A DNA stretch of 64,000 nucleotides from Rhodococcus sp. 4CII (GCF_014256275.1 NZ_JACCFE010000002.1:5932001-5996000), one strand, 5' to 3'. Shown: positions 53,669 to 62,903, counted from the first letter of the stretch. Notes: a model not told the origin generated them from the sequence alone. Program-made: numbers and translations.

Positions 53669-53714
53669 CCCGTGCGCCCTTTTGGTAGCTGGGACAACCA
53701 GAAAGGCGCACGGG
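53669..53714. repeat. 46-nt palindromic element, copy 2
   Basis: Arms CCCGTGCGCC and GGCGCACGGG (53669-53678, 53705-53714) are identical to those at 49501, and the element has the same 46-nt length with a similar centre (CTTTTGGT ... ACCAGAAA). It lies 2 bp after a stop codon and is probably a terminator as well as a dispersed repeat. Confidence 0.75.
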
Positions 53715-53808
53715 CGATTTGGTTCACGGTGATTCAGACGATGGCGAAGGGCCGTGATGTGCGGAAGCGTGAAGGGGCCGTAGTTCCGCCTCGACAGGAG
53801 CGCCCTTC

Positions 53809-55404
53809 ATGACCGAACTTCTCGACCTGAGCACCGACGTCCTCGTCATCGGTGGCGGCCCCGCAGGAACGTGGGCGGCGCTGCGCGCACGGCAAGCCGG
53901 GGCGGACGTCGTCCTCGTCGACAAGGGGTACTGCGGAACCAGCGGCGCCACCGCGCCTTCGGGCACCGGCGTCTGGTACGTCGACCCCGACCCGTCGGCG
54001 CGGGCGGAGGCCAAGGCCAGCCGCGAAACGCTCGGCGGGCATCTCGCCGACCATCACTGGATGGACCGCGTCCTCGACCAGACGTACGCGAACATGAACC
54101 TCCTCGCCGAGGAGGGCCGGTACCCGTTCCCCGTCGACCCCGACACCGGCAGGCAGATCCGCACCGGACTCCAAGGGCCCGAATACATGCGACGGATGCG
54201 GGCGTGGGTCAAGAAGGCGGGCGTTCGGATCCTCGACCACTCGCCGGCCCTCGAACTGCTCGTCGACATCGACGGCCAGGTGCGCGGCGCTGCCGGCTAC
54301 CGACGCCAGGCCGACCGCGACTACCGGATCACGGCGGGCGCCGTCGTGATCGCGAGCGGTGGCTGCGCGTTCCTGTCCCGCGCTCTGGGCACGAACGTCG
54401 ACACCGGCGACGGCGCGCTGATGGCCGCCGAGGTGGGTGCCACATTCTCCGGCATGGAGTTCTCCAACGCGTACGCGATCGTCCCCGCCAACTCCACCAT
54501 CACGAAGACCGCCTACTACGGTTATGCCACGTTCTTCCACGCCGACGGGAGCGTTCTCGAGGGCGCCGGCTCCACCAAGGGGCGGTCGGTGATCGCGAAA
54601 ACGCTGCTGTCCGAGCCGGTGTTCGCGCAACTCGACCGCGCCGACGACGAGGTGCAGCGCCAGATGCGGCTCGGCCAGCCCAACTTCTTCCTGCAGTTCG
54701 ACCGTCGCGGCATCAACCCGTTCACCGACCGCTTCGAGGTCGGCGTGCTCGCCGAGGGCACGGTACGCGGAACCGGCGGTATCGCTCTGATCGACGACAC
54801 GTGTGCCACGTCCGTGCCGGGACTGTTCGCGGCTGGCGACGCCGCCACCCGCGAACGCATCTGCGGCGGGTTCACCGGCGGCGGCAGCCACAACTCGGCG
54901 TGGGCGATGTCGTCCGGCAGCTGGGCGGGCACCGGGGCCGCGCGCTTCGCCCGAACCGAACGTCGCGTCCGGGCAGGCGAGCTCCGCCCCGCCGGCCGGG
55001 CCGGTCTGCGGCCAACCCAGCGGTCGGGGTTGGAGGCGTCCACCGTCGTCGCGGCCGCGCAGGCGGAACTGATTCCGTACGAGAAGAACTACCTGCGGGA
55101 CGGGGTCCGGGTGCAGGGGGCGCTCGACGAACTGGAGTCGCTGTGGACGGCGTTGTCGCTGGGCCTCGGCGGCGACTCCGGGGACGAACGCGTCCGGGCC
55201 CGTCAGGCCGCCGCGATCACCGCGGTGGGCCGGTGGATGTACCACTCGACGCTGGCACGGACGGAAACCCGCGGAATGAGCAAGCGCGCCGACTACCCCG
55301 ACCTCGACCCCGCGCAGCACCACCATGTGCTCACCGGCGGGCTGGACGACGTCTGGACGACGACCGCCGCGGCGCGGAGCGGCCTGTTGCGAGTGGCATC
55401 GTGA
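53809..55404 (+). CDS. FAD-dependent oxidoreductase, fumarate-reductase/AprA-like
   Basis: AGGAG precedes ATG 53809; 531 aa. The FAD motif VLVIGGGPAGTWAALRARQA is near the N-terminus, VLVDKGYCGTSGATAPSGTG follows, and GLFAAGDAATRERICGGFTG is the C-terminal FAD segment (about 343-362). The fold is that of fumarate reductase, succinate dehydrogenase and adenylylsulfate reductase flavoproteins. It overlaps a ferredoxin gene (GTGA), an AprAB-like arrangement, but the active-site residues are not clear enough to name the substrate. Confidence 0.87.
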   Translation: MTELLDLSTDVLVIGGGPAGTWAALRARQAGADVVLVDKGYCGTSGATAPSGTGVWYVDPDPSARAEAKASRETLGGHLADHHWMDRVLDQTYANMNLLAEEGRYPFPVDPDTGRQIRTGLQGPEYMRRMRAWVKKAGVRILDHSPALELLVDIDGQVRGAAGYRRQADRDYRITAGAVVIASGGCAFLSRALGTNVDTGDGALMAAEVGATFSGMEFSNAYAIVPANSTITKTAYYGYATFFHADGSVLEGAGSTKGRSVIAKTLLSEPVFAQLDRADDEVQRQMRLGQPNFFLQFDRRGINPFTDRFEVGVLAEGTVRGTGGIALIDDTCATSVPGLFAAGDAATRERICGGFTGGGSHNSAWAMSSGSWAGTGAARFARTERRVRAGELRPAGRAGLRPTQRSGLEASTVVAAAQAELIPYEKNYLRDGVRVQGALDELESLWTALSLGLGGDSGDERVRARQAAAITAVGRWMYHSTLARTETRGMSKRADYPDLDPAQHHHVLTGGLDDVWTTTAAARSGLLRVAS

Positions 55405-55715
55405 TCGAACTGCTGCTGACCGACGCGTGCATCGGCTGCGACAAGTGCGTCGACGCGTGCCCCACCAACGTGTTCGACCGCACCGCCGCCGGGATCCCCG
55501 TGATCGCGCGGCAATCGGACTGCCAGACGTGCTTCATGTGCGAGGCGTACTGCCCCGTCGACGCGCTCTACGTGGATCCGCAGTCCACACCCCTCACCGA
55601 CGGGCAGGGCATCCCGCACGAGCACATCGGCCGATACCGCGAGAAGCTCGGCTGGGGGAAGGGGCGCGCCCCGGGCACACTCACCGCCGTCGGGCCGAGC
55701 AGGCTGCGCCCGTGA
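55401..55715 (+). CDS. Two-cluster 4Fe-4S ferredoxin
   Basis: GTG 55401 overlaps the flavoprotein stop by four bases; the frame is open for a long way upstream but only as the antiparallel of coding sequence. The 104-aa protein has two cluster motifs, CIGCDKCVDACP and CQTCFMCEAYCP, and a Gly/Arg tail. It should carry electrons to or from the flavoprotein encoded just upstream, like the beta subunit of adenylylsulfate reductase. Confidence 0.92.
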   Translation: MIELLLTDACIGCDKCVDACPTNVFDRTAAGIPVIARQSDCQTCFMCEAYCPVDALYVDPQSTPLTDGQGIPHEHIGRYREKLGWGKGRAPGTLTAVGPSRLRP

Positions 55716-55812
55716 GTGCGTAGCGAGTCCCTGGACTCCTTGACCACCCACGGGCGGTGGAGCCGCTAGATTGGAGTCACGGGAACAGTCGTCACCTGGT
55801 GCGGGGGTGCGC

Positions 55813-57174
55813 GTGCAGAATTCGAAGTCGACTCCGACGACCGTGCCCGGGCTGCGGGTGTACCGGCCCGAATCGCCCGCGGCGCGGGCGGCGCTCGTCG
55901 GCGCGACTGTCGTGGTCGGTCTCGTGCTCCTGTGGATTGCCGCGCGGTCGGGGCCCGTCCGCATGTCGATCGTGGCGGCCGGCCTCGCCGTCCTGCTGGT
56001 GGCCCGGGGGCTGCACCTGCGCCGGCCCGTCACCGTGACGCATGTGGTCGCGGCGGTGTTGTTCGTGGCCGCCGCCGATCTCGCTTACACGACCGCTCAT
56101 CCGGCGCCGGGGTTCGTTCTCCTCATGGCGACCGGACCCGTCCTGATGCTGCCGGTGCGCAGCGTGCCGCAACCCGAGGACCGCGCCCGCATCTTCGCGC
56201 TGATCCAGCGGACCACGGACGACCCGTTGTCGCCGTTCGCCCTCAATTCGGCGAAGTCGTACTACTTCAACGCGTCCGGCACCGCGGCGATCGCGTACCG
56301 GGCGCGGTCCGGGATAGCGGTCGTGTCCGGCGATCCGCTCGGCGACACCGCCGCATTCGGCGCGCTTCTCGACGAGTTCTCCGAGTTCGCCGCCGAACGC
56401 GGGTGGCGCGTCGCGGTGCTCGGCGCCGGGGAGCGCGCCGGCAGGATGTGGGAGACCGGCAGCGACACCCGAAAGTCGTTGCGAGCGGTGCCGATCGGAC
56501 GCGACGTGGTGATCGACGTCGGACACTTCACACTGGAGGGCCGGAAGTTCCGTAACCTGCGGCAGGCCGTGCAGCGCACCCACAATGCCGGGATCACCAC
56601 CGAGATCGTCCCGGAGGCCGCCCTCGACGAACCGACGCGTCGCGAGTTGACGGACATCGTCGACGACGCCCGCGCCGGGCATCAGCGCCGCGGATTCTCG
56701 ATGATCCTCGACCACCTGCTGGACGGGACGCTCCCCGGGCTTCTCCTCGTCATCGCCCGCGATGCGTCCGGGCGTGCCGTCGCGTTCCAGCGGTACGGGA
56801 CCGCCGGTTCGGTGCGGGAACTGAGCCTCGACGTGCCGTGGCGCGGCGACGACGCACCGAACGGCACCGACGAACGCATGTCCGTCGACGTCATCCGCTA
56901 CGCCGAGCAGACCGGCGCGCGATACGTCTCGCTGTCGTTCGCGGCGTTTCCGGAACTCCTCGACCCCCGCGCGCCCGGTGCGGGAGCGCGACTGTTCCGC
57001 CGGCTCCTGCACCTCGGCGACGTACTGATCTCACTCGAGTCGCTGTACCGCTACCTCGGCAAGTTCCATTCGACGGGGAACCGGCGCTACGTGCTCCTGC
57101 GGTTCCGCTACCTGCTGCCCGTCGCGTTCGCGTGCCTGACGTTCGAGTTCGTGCCGCATCGGGAACGGGGCTGA
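55813..57174 (+). CDS. DUF2156 membrane protein, lysyl-phosphatidylglycerol synthase-like
   Basis: GTG 55813 follows GGGGG by 5 nt (453 aa); TTG 55771 is possible. Membrane helices lie near the N-terminus (RAALVGATVVVGLVLLWIAA, MSIVAAGLAVLLVARGL, HVVAAVLFVAAADLAYTT). The cytoplasmic domain is the DUF2156 GNAT-like fold: SAKSYYFNASGTAAIAYR, GIAVVSGDPLGD, EGRKFRNLRQAVQRTHNAG and FQRYGTAGSVRELSLD. This is the catalytic domain of MprF-type aminoacyl-lipid transferases, but with few membrane helices. The transferred amino acid and the acceptor lipid are unknown. Confidence 0.85.
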   Translation: MQNSKSTPTTVPGLRVYRPESPAARAALVGATVVVGLVLLWIAARSGPVRMSIVAAGLAVLLVARGLHLRRPVTVTHVVAAVLFVAAADLAYTTAHPAPGFVLLMATGPVLMLPVRSVPQPEDRARIFALIQRTTDDPLSPFALNSAKSYYFNASGTAAIAYRARSGIAVVSGDPLGDTAAFGALLDEFSEFAAERGWRVAVLGAGERAGRMWETGSDTRKSLRAVPIGRDVVIDVGHFTLEGRKFRNLRQAVQRTHNAGITTEIVPEAALDEPTRRELTDIVDDARAGHQRRGFSMILDHLLDGTLPGLLLVIARDASGRAVAFQRYGTAGSVRELSLDVPWRGDDAPNGTDERMSVDVIRYAEQTGARYVSLSFAAFPELLDPRAPGAGARLFRRLLHLGDVLISLESLYRYLGKFHSTGNRRYVLLRFRYLLPVAFACLTFEFVPHRERG

Positions 57175-57183
57175 GGCGCGGGG

Positions 57184-57336
57184 TCAGAAGTCGTAGTTCT
57201 TCTCGTTCGTCGCGGTGAGTGCGTCGACAACGGCCGCGAGGTCGGTCTTGGACACGTCCCGGGTCTCCTCCTCAGGGCTCGGTCTCGGCGCCTTCTTCTG
57301 TGGGGACTGCTTCTTGCCGGGCCGTTCATCCGTCAT
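57184..57336 (-). CDS. Small charged protein, 50 aa
   Basis: ATG 57336 has GAAGG at 7 nt. The product is rich in Lys, Glu and Pro (KKQSPQKKAPRPSPEEE) and ends in a helix, KTDLAAVVDALTATNEKNYDF. It is probably disordered. I do not recognise it, and it could be an unannotated small regulator. It lies between the DUF2156 gene (convergent) and the SnoaL-like pseudogene. Confidence 0.55.
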   Translation of the reverse strand: MTDERPGKKQSPQKKAPRPSPEEETRDVSKTDLAAVVDALTATNEKNYDF

Positions 57337-57463
57337 CTGTGCACCTTCGCGATATGCCGAGCCGGACAGGTTACCCATGAGTACACCCGCGAATCCGAGC
57401 CGCCGCAACTTGGCGGGACCCTGATGTGATGCGGTCCACGTCAAACCAGCTATCGGTCAGCTA

Positions 57464-57869
57464 TCAGGTTGTGATCGACTGGGGCGACAAGTGCTCGTGG
57501 ACGGCGATCCAGCCCGACTCTGCGCCACGCCGGAACAGGATCGTCTCCCGTTCGTCGAGCTCGACCGTTCCCGTCGAATCCCGCACGGTGGTGCCGACCC
57601 GGTGCGTCAGCACCGCGACATCCGGGATCGGGAACGTGACGTTCTGCTCGCTGGAACGGCACGCCAGGACGCGGAACCCGTCCGCCTCCCACTCGGTCCA
57701 CAGGTCGCGGTAGGCCTCGCGACTGGGCAGCGGCACCGGGTGGGTGTAGAAGACGAACGTCGCGTCCGGGCTGAAACGCCTCGAAGTAGGCCGTCGTGTC
57801 GTGCTCGCCGAATGCCCGGATCAGCGCGTCGATCGCGTGCTGGACGTCTGCCGTCGTCGTGTCAGCCAT
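57464..57869 (-). pseudogene. SnoaL/DUF4440-like protein gene with a single-base frameshift
   Basis: The start is ATG 57869, overlapping the permease stop (ATGGCTGA). The N-terminal frame reads ADVQHAIDALIRAFGEHDT and TAYFEAF; the C-terminal frame reads FVFYTHPVPLPSREAYRDLW through AVLTHRVGTTV and SGWIAVHEHLSPQ. Joining them at about 57773-57777, where one extra base (a third T in GCGTTTC) seems inserted, gives a normal 130-residue NTF2-like protein. The lesion is either a real mutation or a sequencing error. As an NCS1-linked NTF2-like protein its role is unknown. Confidence 0.75.
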
Positions 57870-59313
57870 GAGCCGGGGTCTCCTCGACTGCCAGTGTGGC
57901 TTCGCTGTCTTCGATGAACCGTTCCTCGGTGTCGAGGTCCAGCGACCGGGACAGGACCCAGTACACGATCCCGGACACGGCGAGGCCGACCGCGAACGCG
58001 ACGTCGACGTCACCGAGGACCGCGGCGATCGGTCCGACGTAGAACGGCAGCACCATGAACGGCACGGACGCGACGATGCCGGCGAAGAAGGCGGTCATGC
58101 CCCGCCACGACCACATTCCGTACAGGCCGTCCGGCGTGAACAGGTCGGTGATGGCGTAGTGCCCGCGGCGCACGAAGAAGAAGTCGGTGAGATTGACGGC
58201 GGTCCACGGCACGAGGAGGTACAGCATGATCAGCAGCGTCGTGTTGAGGACGGTCGTCGAATCGGTGAACAGCAGGCTCAGCACCAGCCAGACCGCCGCC
58301 AGTGCAAGGACGGTCACCACCCGGATCCGGCGGGACGGGGTGACCTTCCGGAAGGAGTCGATGCCGGTGATCACGGTCAGCATGCCGCTGTACGCGTTCA
58401 GGCCCATGGTCGCCACCAGCACGAGCGTCGCGACGAGGGCGAGCACGCTGCCGAGGAACGGGACCACCGAGTTGCCGGCGTCGTGGATGCCTGCAAGCGC
58501 ATCCGTGGCTCCGAGTCGGGTGGCCATCCACGCGCCCACCGGGATCAGCCAGACCGGCGACGCCGAGGCGCCGAGGAACACGGCCGACACGATGGCCGAC
58601 GTGCGCGTGTTGCGCGGCAGGTACCGCGAGTAGTCCGACACGTACGGCGCGTACGTGATGTTGTAGGAGGCCGCGACACTGAACTGGGCGATGAACGCCA
58701 GCAGGGTGAACCCGCCCGTCGCGGCGCCCGCGTTGCCGCCGGCGTGCCCGAACACGATGCCCCACGTGAGGATGGCCCACAGCGGCAGCGACAGCCAGAA
58801 CAGCACACGGAACGACAGGTGCAGGAGATCGTGACCGAAGATCGCGAGCAGCGTCGCGACCGCGGTGATCACGACGGCGATGACGGCAGCGTTCCACCCG
58901 AAGATGCTGTGCAGACCCGTCTTGATGATGACGACGTCCACGACGTTGAACCCGACGTACGTGAACAACGTCCCGATGAGTGCGAGGACGACACCGCGAT
59001 AGCCGAATTGCGCTCGGGACTGCACCATCTGCGGGAGTCCGAGCACCGGTCCCTGCGACGCGTGGAACGCCATGAACAGGGTTCCGAAGAAGATGCCGAG
59101 AATGCCCGCGACGACCGTCCAGCCCAGCGACAGGCCGAGGGCGGGGCCGACGAAGCCGATGGCCACCGTGAATGGCTGGAAGTTTCCGACGAACCAGAAG
59201 GGGCCCTGGTCGCGGACCTTCCCGTGACGTTCGTCCTCGGGGACGTAGTCGATGGAGCGGGTCTCGATGGTGCCACCGAGGGTCGCGGCGGTGTCGCCGG
59301 AGTGATCTGACAC
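57862..59313 (-). CDS. NCS1-family nucleobase permease (CodB/Fur-type)
   Basis: GTG 59313 follows TAGGAG by 5 nt; 483 aa with about twelve membrane helices. SIDYVPEDERHGKVRDQGPF and WFVGNFQPFTVAIGFVGPAL are the N-terminal signature (about 20-60); SYNITYAPYVSDYSRYLP is the conserved TM6 region. The family imports nucleobases such as cytosine, uracil, allantoin or related compounds by cation symport. A PucR-type regulator is divergent 121 bp away and probably controls it. Confidence 0.93.
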   Translation of the reverse strand: MSDHSGDTAATLGGTIETRSIDYVPEDERHGKVRDQGPFWFVGNFQPFTVAIGFVGPALGLSLGWTVVAGILGIFFGTLFMAFHASQGPVLGLPQMVQSRAQFGYRGVVLALIGTLFTYVGFNVVDVVIIKTGLHSIFGWNAAVIAVVITAVATLLAIFGHDLLHLSFRVLFWLSLPLWAILTWGIVFGHAGGNAGAATGGFTLLAFIAQFSVAASYNITYAPYVSDYSRYLPRNTRTSAIVSAVFLGASASPVWLIPVGAWMATRLGATDALAGIHDAGNSVVPFLGSVLALVATLVLVATMGLNAYSGMLTVITGIDSFRKVTPSRRIRVVTVLALAAVWLVLSLLFTDSTTVLNTTLLIMLYLLVPWTAVNLTDFFFVRRGHYAITDLFTPDGLYGMWSWRGMTAFFAGIVASVPFMVLPFYVGPIAAVLGDVDVAFAVGLAVSGIVYWVLSRSLDLDTEERFIEDSEATLAVEETPAHG

Positions 59314-59434
59314 TGAAACTCCTAGGAGGTGCTGTGGCTCTGATCACCACTCTGCGCACTGCGCCGCCCCAGCACCAGAGGCGAGATGTACAGTTCGTCT
59401 ATTACGGTTGGGCAATGAGTACAAGAGGTCGCCG

Positions 59435-60946
59435 GTGATCACCGTCCAGGACGTCCTGTCCGCTCCCACGCTGCGGCTCACGTCGATGAGCGGGACGGCG
59501 GGAGTCGGCAACCCCATCACCGCAGCGCACGTGTCCGAACTGACGCGTCCGCGGGACTGGCTCCAGGGCGGCGAGTTGCTGATGACCGTCGGCCTGATGC
59601 TTCCCACCACCGAATCCGGGTGCCGCGACTACGTGCGGGATTGCGTCGCGGGCGGGGTCGCCGCACTGTGCCTCGGTCTGGGGCACGGGCTGCCCTTTCA
59701 GGCGCCACCCGCGCCGCTCGTCGCGGCGGCGCGGGAATTCGGCGTCCCGCTGCTCATCGCCCCCGACTCGGTGCCGTTCATCGCCATCACCAAGTGGATC
59801 TTCTCCCGGATCGCCGAGGAGGAGAAACGTGCGCTCGAGGACGCCATCGAACTGAGCTATCAGCTCACCGCGGTCGCGGCCGGACCGTCGCCGCTGAGCG
59901 GATTGCTCGACAATTGGCGTTCCGTCAGCGGCTCCCTCTGCGCGGTGCTGGACGCGTCGGGCGGGGTGGTCCAACTCTCCGACGGCGTCGACGCGGCGTT
60001 TCTGCAGGACGCCCAGGACCAGGTGGGTCGCTACACCACCCGCGCGAAGGGCTGGACGGCGTTCGGCGGTGCCGGTCGGCGGGAACTCGAACTGCACCCC
60101 GTTCGCATCGAGAACCCGCTCGCGTTCGTCGTGCTCGAGCGGTCGGCGGACAACGCGCTGCGGCACGCGTCCAATGTTCTCGTCTCGCTGCTGTCGCTCG
60201 AACTCGAACGCCGTCACATGGCCGGCGAACCCGAGCGGCAGCGGCGGGCGGCGGCGCTGGCGCAGCTGCTCAGACCCGGCCTCCGGAGGGAGCGCGCGCA
60301 CCAGATCGCGGCAGGCATCGGGCTGTCCCGCGACCCCCTGCAGATCGCCGTCGTGCGCTCCACTCCCGAGGCGGTTGCCGACCTGACCGTCCGGATCGGT
60401 TCGGTCCTCCCGGATTCCGTCCTGAGACAGCGCAACTCGGACATCGAGATCGCGCACCCCGAGGTCGCCGGGCTGGCGGACCTGCTGTCGGGCTTGGCGG
60501 AGGGATGCGCGATCGGGATCGGTGCGCTGGTTCCCGTGGACGCGCTGGCCGTGTCGGCGATGCAGGCGCGATCCCTCGTCGCCGTCAGCGCCCGACTGGG
60601 CCGCGCTGTCGACGCCAAGGAAGGGGAGACCGTCCAGTTGCTGCTCCGACTCGGCTCGGCCGACGTGCTCAGCGGCTTCTCCACCGCCGTCCTCGCACCC
60701 CTCGATCAGCTCGAGCCACGCGAACGCGTCGAACTCCAGCGAACGCTCGAGGAATGGCTGCGAGCCAACGGGGCATGGGACCCCGCGGCGGCAGCCCTCT
60801 CCGTGCACCGCAACACCGTCCGGAACCGGATCGACAAGATCGCGGCACTGACCGGGCGGAACCTCGACCAGGCCGACGACCGCATGGAGCTGTGGCTGGC
60901 GCTCAAGGCCAGAGCGGTGACACCGTCTTCGGACGAACCCGACTGA
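59435..60946 (+). CDS. PucR-family transcriptional regulator
   Basis: GTG 59435 is 6 nt from AGAGG and is preferred to ATG 59408; 503 aa. The N-terminal PucR domain (ITVQDVLSAPTLRLTS, LTRPRDWLQGGELLMTVGLM) is followed by a GGDEF-like central domain and the C-terminal CdaR helix-turn-helix: EWLRANGAWDPAAAALSVHR with NTVRNRIDKIAALTG. PucR proteins control purine and nucleobase catabolism genes. The divergent NCS1 permease and its NTF2-like neighbour are the probable targets. Confidence 0.93.
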   Translation: MITVQDVLSAPTLRLTSMSGTAGVGNPITAAHVSELTRPRDWLQGGELLMTVGLMLPTTESGCRDYVRDCVAGGVAALCLGLGHGLPFQAPPAPLVAAAREFGVPLLIAPDSVPFIAITKWIFSRIAEEEKRALEDAIELSYQLTAVAAGPSPLSGLLDNWRSVSGSLCAVLDASGGVVQLSDGVDAAFLQDAQDQVGRYTTRAKGWTAFGGAGRRELELHPVRIENPLAFVVLERSADNALRHASNVLVSLLSLELERRHMAGEPERQRRAAALAQLLRPGLRRERAHQIAAGIGLSRDPLQIAVVRSTPEAVADLTVRIGSVLPDSVLRQRNSDIEIAHPEVAGLADLLSGLAEGCAIGIGALVPVDALAVSAMQARSLVAVSARLGRAVDAKEGETVQLLLRLGSADVLSGFSTAVLAPLDQLEPRERVELQRTLEEWLRANGAWDPAAAALSVHRNTVRNRIDKIAALTGRNLDQADDRMELWLALKARAVTPSSDEPD

Positions 60947-60949
60947 CGG

Positions 60950-62005
60950 TCACGCCCGTACCAGGATCTTCACTGCCGTGTCGTTGTGCTCGATCAACGT
61001 CGTGAGGCCCTCGGAGACCAGGTGGTCGAGTTCGATCCGGCCGGTGATGAACGGCGCCAGGTCGATCACGCCGCTGCGCACCATCTCGATCACCGCCTCG
61101 TGATCGCGGACGTAGGCGATGGTGCCGCGCAGGTCGATCTCCTTGAGGACGAGTTTCTGCATGTCGACCGTCGCCGGCTTACCCCAGATCGACACGTTCA
61201 CCACCACGGCTGCGGGCCGGACGGCGTCCAGGATGGTGTCGAGGACGGCGTTGACGCCCGCGCACTCGAACCCGAGGTCGGCACCGACACCGTCGGTCAG
61301 CTCGAGCACCCGGGCCGTCACGTCCTCCGACGACGGGTCGATGACGTGATGCGCGACCCCGCTCGACAGTGCCTTCTGTTTCCGGGCGTCGCTGAGTTCG
61401 GTGACGATCGTGGTGACACCGAGACCCTTCAGGACCGCGGCGACGAGGAGCCCGATCGGCCCGGCGCCGCCGACGAGCGCCACGTCGCCGGCCTTCGCGC
61501 CGCTGCGGACGACCGCGTGATGCGCGACGCTGAGCGGTTCGATCAGGGCCGCCTCGTCGAGGGGGATGTCGCCGATCTTGTGCACCCACCGGCGGTCGAC
61601 CACCACCTTCTCGCTGAGTCCACCTCCGCCACCGGCCAATCCGATGAAGCCCATCTTCGTACACAGGTGATAGTTACCTGCCGTGCAGGACGCGCACTCG
61701 TTGCACACGAAGTACGGCTCCACCACCACGTTGTCGCCCACGGCGACGTCGGTGACGCCCTCACCGACCTCCTCGACCGTCCCCGAGAACTCGTGGCCCA
61801 TCGTCACCGGCGCGTTCTCGTGCGACAGCGGGTGGGGATGTCCGGGTGGGGAGATGAAGATCGGGCCCTCGAGGTACTCGTGGAGGTCGGTGCCGCAGAT
61901 GCCGCACCACGCGACCCGGAGTTTCACCGCGCCCGGCCTCAGTTCCGGCTCGGGGATGTCGTCGATCCGGATGTCGCGTCGTCCGTGGAAGCGTGCTGCC
62001 CTCAT
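60950..62005 (-). CDS. Zn-dependent medium-chain alcohol dehydrogenase (2,3-butanediol dehydrogenase-like)
   Basis: The 351-aa protein has the catalytic zinc site CGICGTDLHEYLEGPIFI and GHEFSGTVEEVGEGV, a structural-zinc segment with Cys in NECASCTAGNYHLC, and a NAD Rossmann loop in VALVGGAGPIGLLVAAVL. The C-terminal QKLVLKEIDLRGTIAYVRDH is typical of butanediol and sorbitol-type dehydrogenases. The substrate is probably a small diol or polyol. It stands 3 bp from the convergent PucR gene. Confidence 0.9.
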   Translation of the reverse strand: MRAARFHGRRDIRIDDIPEPELRPGAVKLRVAWCGICGTDLHEYLEGPIFISPPGHPHPLSHENAPVTMGHEFSGTVEEVGEGVTDVAVGDNVVVEPYFVCNECASCTAGNYHLCTKMGFIGLAGGGGGLSEKVVVDRRWVHKIGDIPLDEAALIEPLSVAHHAVVRSGAKAGDVALVGGAGPIGLLVAAVLKGLGVTTIVTELSDARKQKALSSGVAHHVIDPSSEDVTARVLELTDGVGADLGFECAGVNAVLDTILDAVRPAAVVVNVSIWGKPATVDMQKLVLKEIDLRGTIAYVRDHEAVIEMVRSGVIDLAPFITGRIELDHLVSEGLTTLIEHNDTAVKILVRA

Positions 62006-62195
62006 GAATCCGCCCTCACTGCGTTGTGAACGTGCTGATTCGGGGAACGGTACGACCGCCGGCGGGGATCGCGAAGAGTTGCAGTGTGTTGCAATTCGAT
62101 GCCGCCGGTGTGACGTTCACCGGCGGATAGCTGGTTTGGCCGGATCTGCGGGTACCTTCGAAGGGAAAGATTGGTTCGATCTGGGGGAGTGAGGC

Positions 62196-62837
62196 ATGGC
62201 ACGCATACGCACGGCGGCCGAAGCTGAGATCAACGCCGCCGAGCAGATGCAGAAGCTCGGGTACGGCGACGCCACAGCGCTACTCGGAGGCGCGGACGGC
62301 GGCATCGACGTCTACTCCTCGCGCGCGTACGCGCAGGTGAAGTGGCGGGGCGGCAGCGCAGGCAAGGCGGACCTCGCGAACCTCTACGACACCCGCGGAA
62401 CCAGTCACGCCCGCAAACTCCTGTACTTCTCCGCCCCCGGATACACCGACGACGCCGTCGACTACGCGGACACGGTGGGCATCGCCCTGTTCCGGTGCGA
62501 GCCCGACGGCGAAACCCCGCCCGTCGGCGCGCACGCCCCGAAACTGGTGGCGGCCGCGCGTAACTCGACGGTTGCGGTGGCCCCGTCCCCGCCGCCCCCA
62601 CCGGAATCCGAGTCGCCGGCGCGCATCGTCGCCCGCAACGCCTGGGCCATGGTCGCAGGCTTCTTCGGCGCGCACTGGCAACTGCTCGGCGCCGTCATCT
62701 GCACGATCGTCCTCATGATCGCCCCCTTCGGCGAAGGGAACGTCGGGCTGCGCGTCTTCGCGACCATCCTCGCTGTCGTCGGCGCGCCGGTCTTCTGGCT
62801 CCTCTTCTTCCAGCGGCGGCACGCGAAGGACCGATAA
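62196..62837 (+). CDS. Membrane-anchored Mrr-like nuclease
   Basis: The 213-aa protein has an N-terminal PD-(D/E)XK-type domain. RTAAEAEINAAEQMQKLGYG carries the helix-one Glu, GGADGGIDVYSSRAYAQVKW gives the catalytic D and QxK, and TSHARKLLYFSAPGYTDDAV follows. After a Pro-rich linker (about 128-140) there are two membrane helices (WQLLGAVICTIVLMIAPF, VFATILAVVGAPVFWLLFF) and a basic end. Mrr-type nucleases restrict methylated DNA; here it would sit on the inner membrane face. Confidence 0.85.
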   Translation: MARIRTAAEAEINAAEQMQKLGYGDATALLGGADGGIDVYSSRAYAQVKWRGGSAGKADLANLYDTRGTSHARKLLYFSAPGYTDDAVDYADTVGIALFRCEPDGETPPVGAHAPKLVAAARNSTVAVAPSPPPPPESESPARIVARNAWAMVAGFFGAHWQLLGAVICTIVLMIAPFGEGNVGLRVFATILAVVGAPVFWLLFFQRRHAKDR

Positions 62838-62881
62838 CACGAGAAACCGCCGCCGGTACGTACCGGCGGCGGTTTCTCGTG
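62838..62881. terminator. 44-bp perfect palindrome, terminator
   Basis: Arms 62838-62859 and 62860-62881 are perfectly complementary with no spacer. The palindrome lies directly after the Mrr-like gene's stop and before the convergent ribH. It is the longest perfect inverted repeat in the window and a probable bidirectional terminator. Confidence 0.85.
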
Positions 62882-62903
62882 GTGGGTTCGGAGGAGGCGA
62901 ATT

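Noticed and set aside
57796..59310. A 504-codon plus-strand frame opposite the NCS1 permease
   Set aside because: It is extremely Arg/Asp/His-rich and mirrors a membrane-protein gene; no family sequence.
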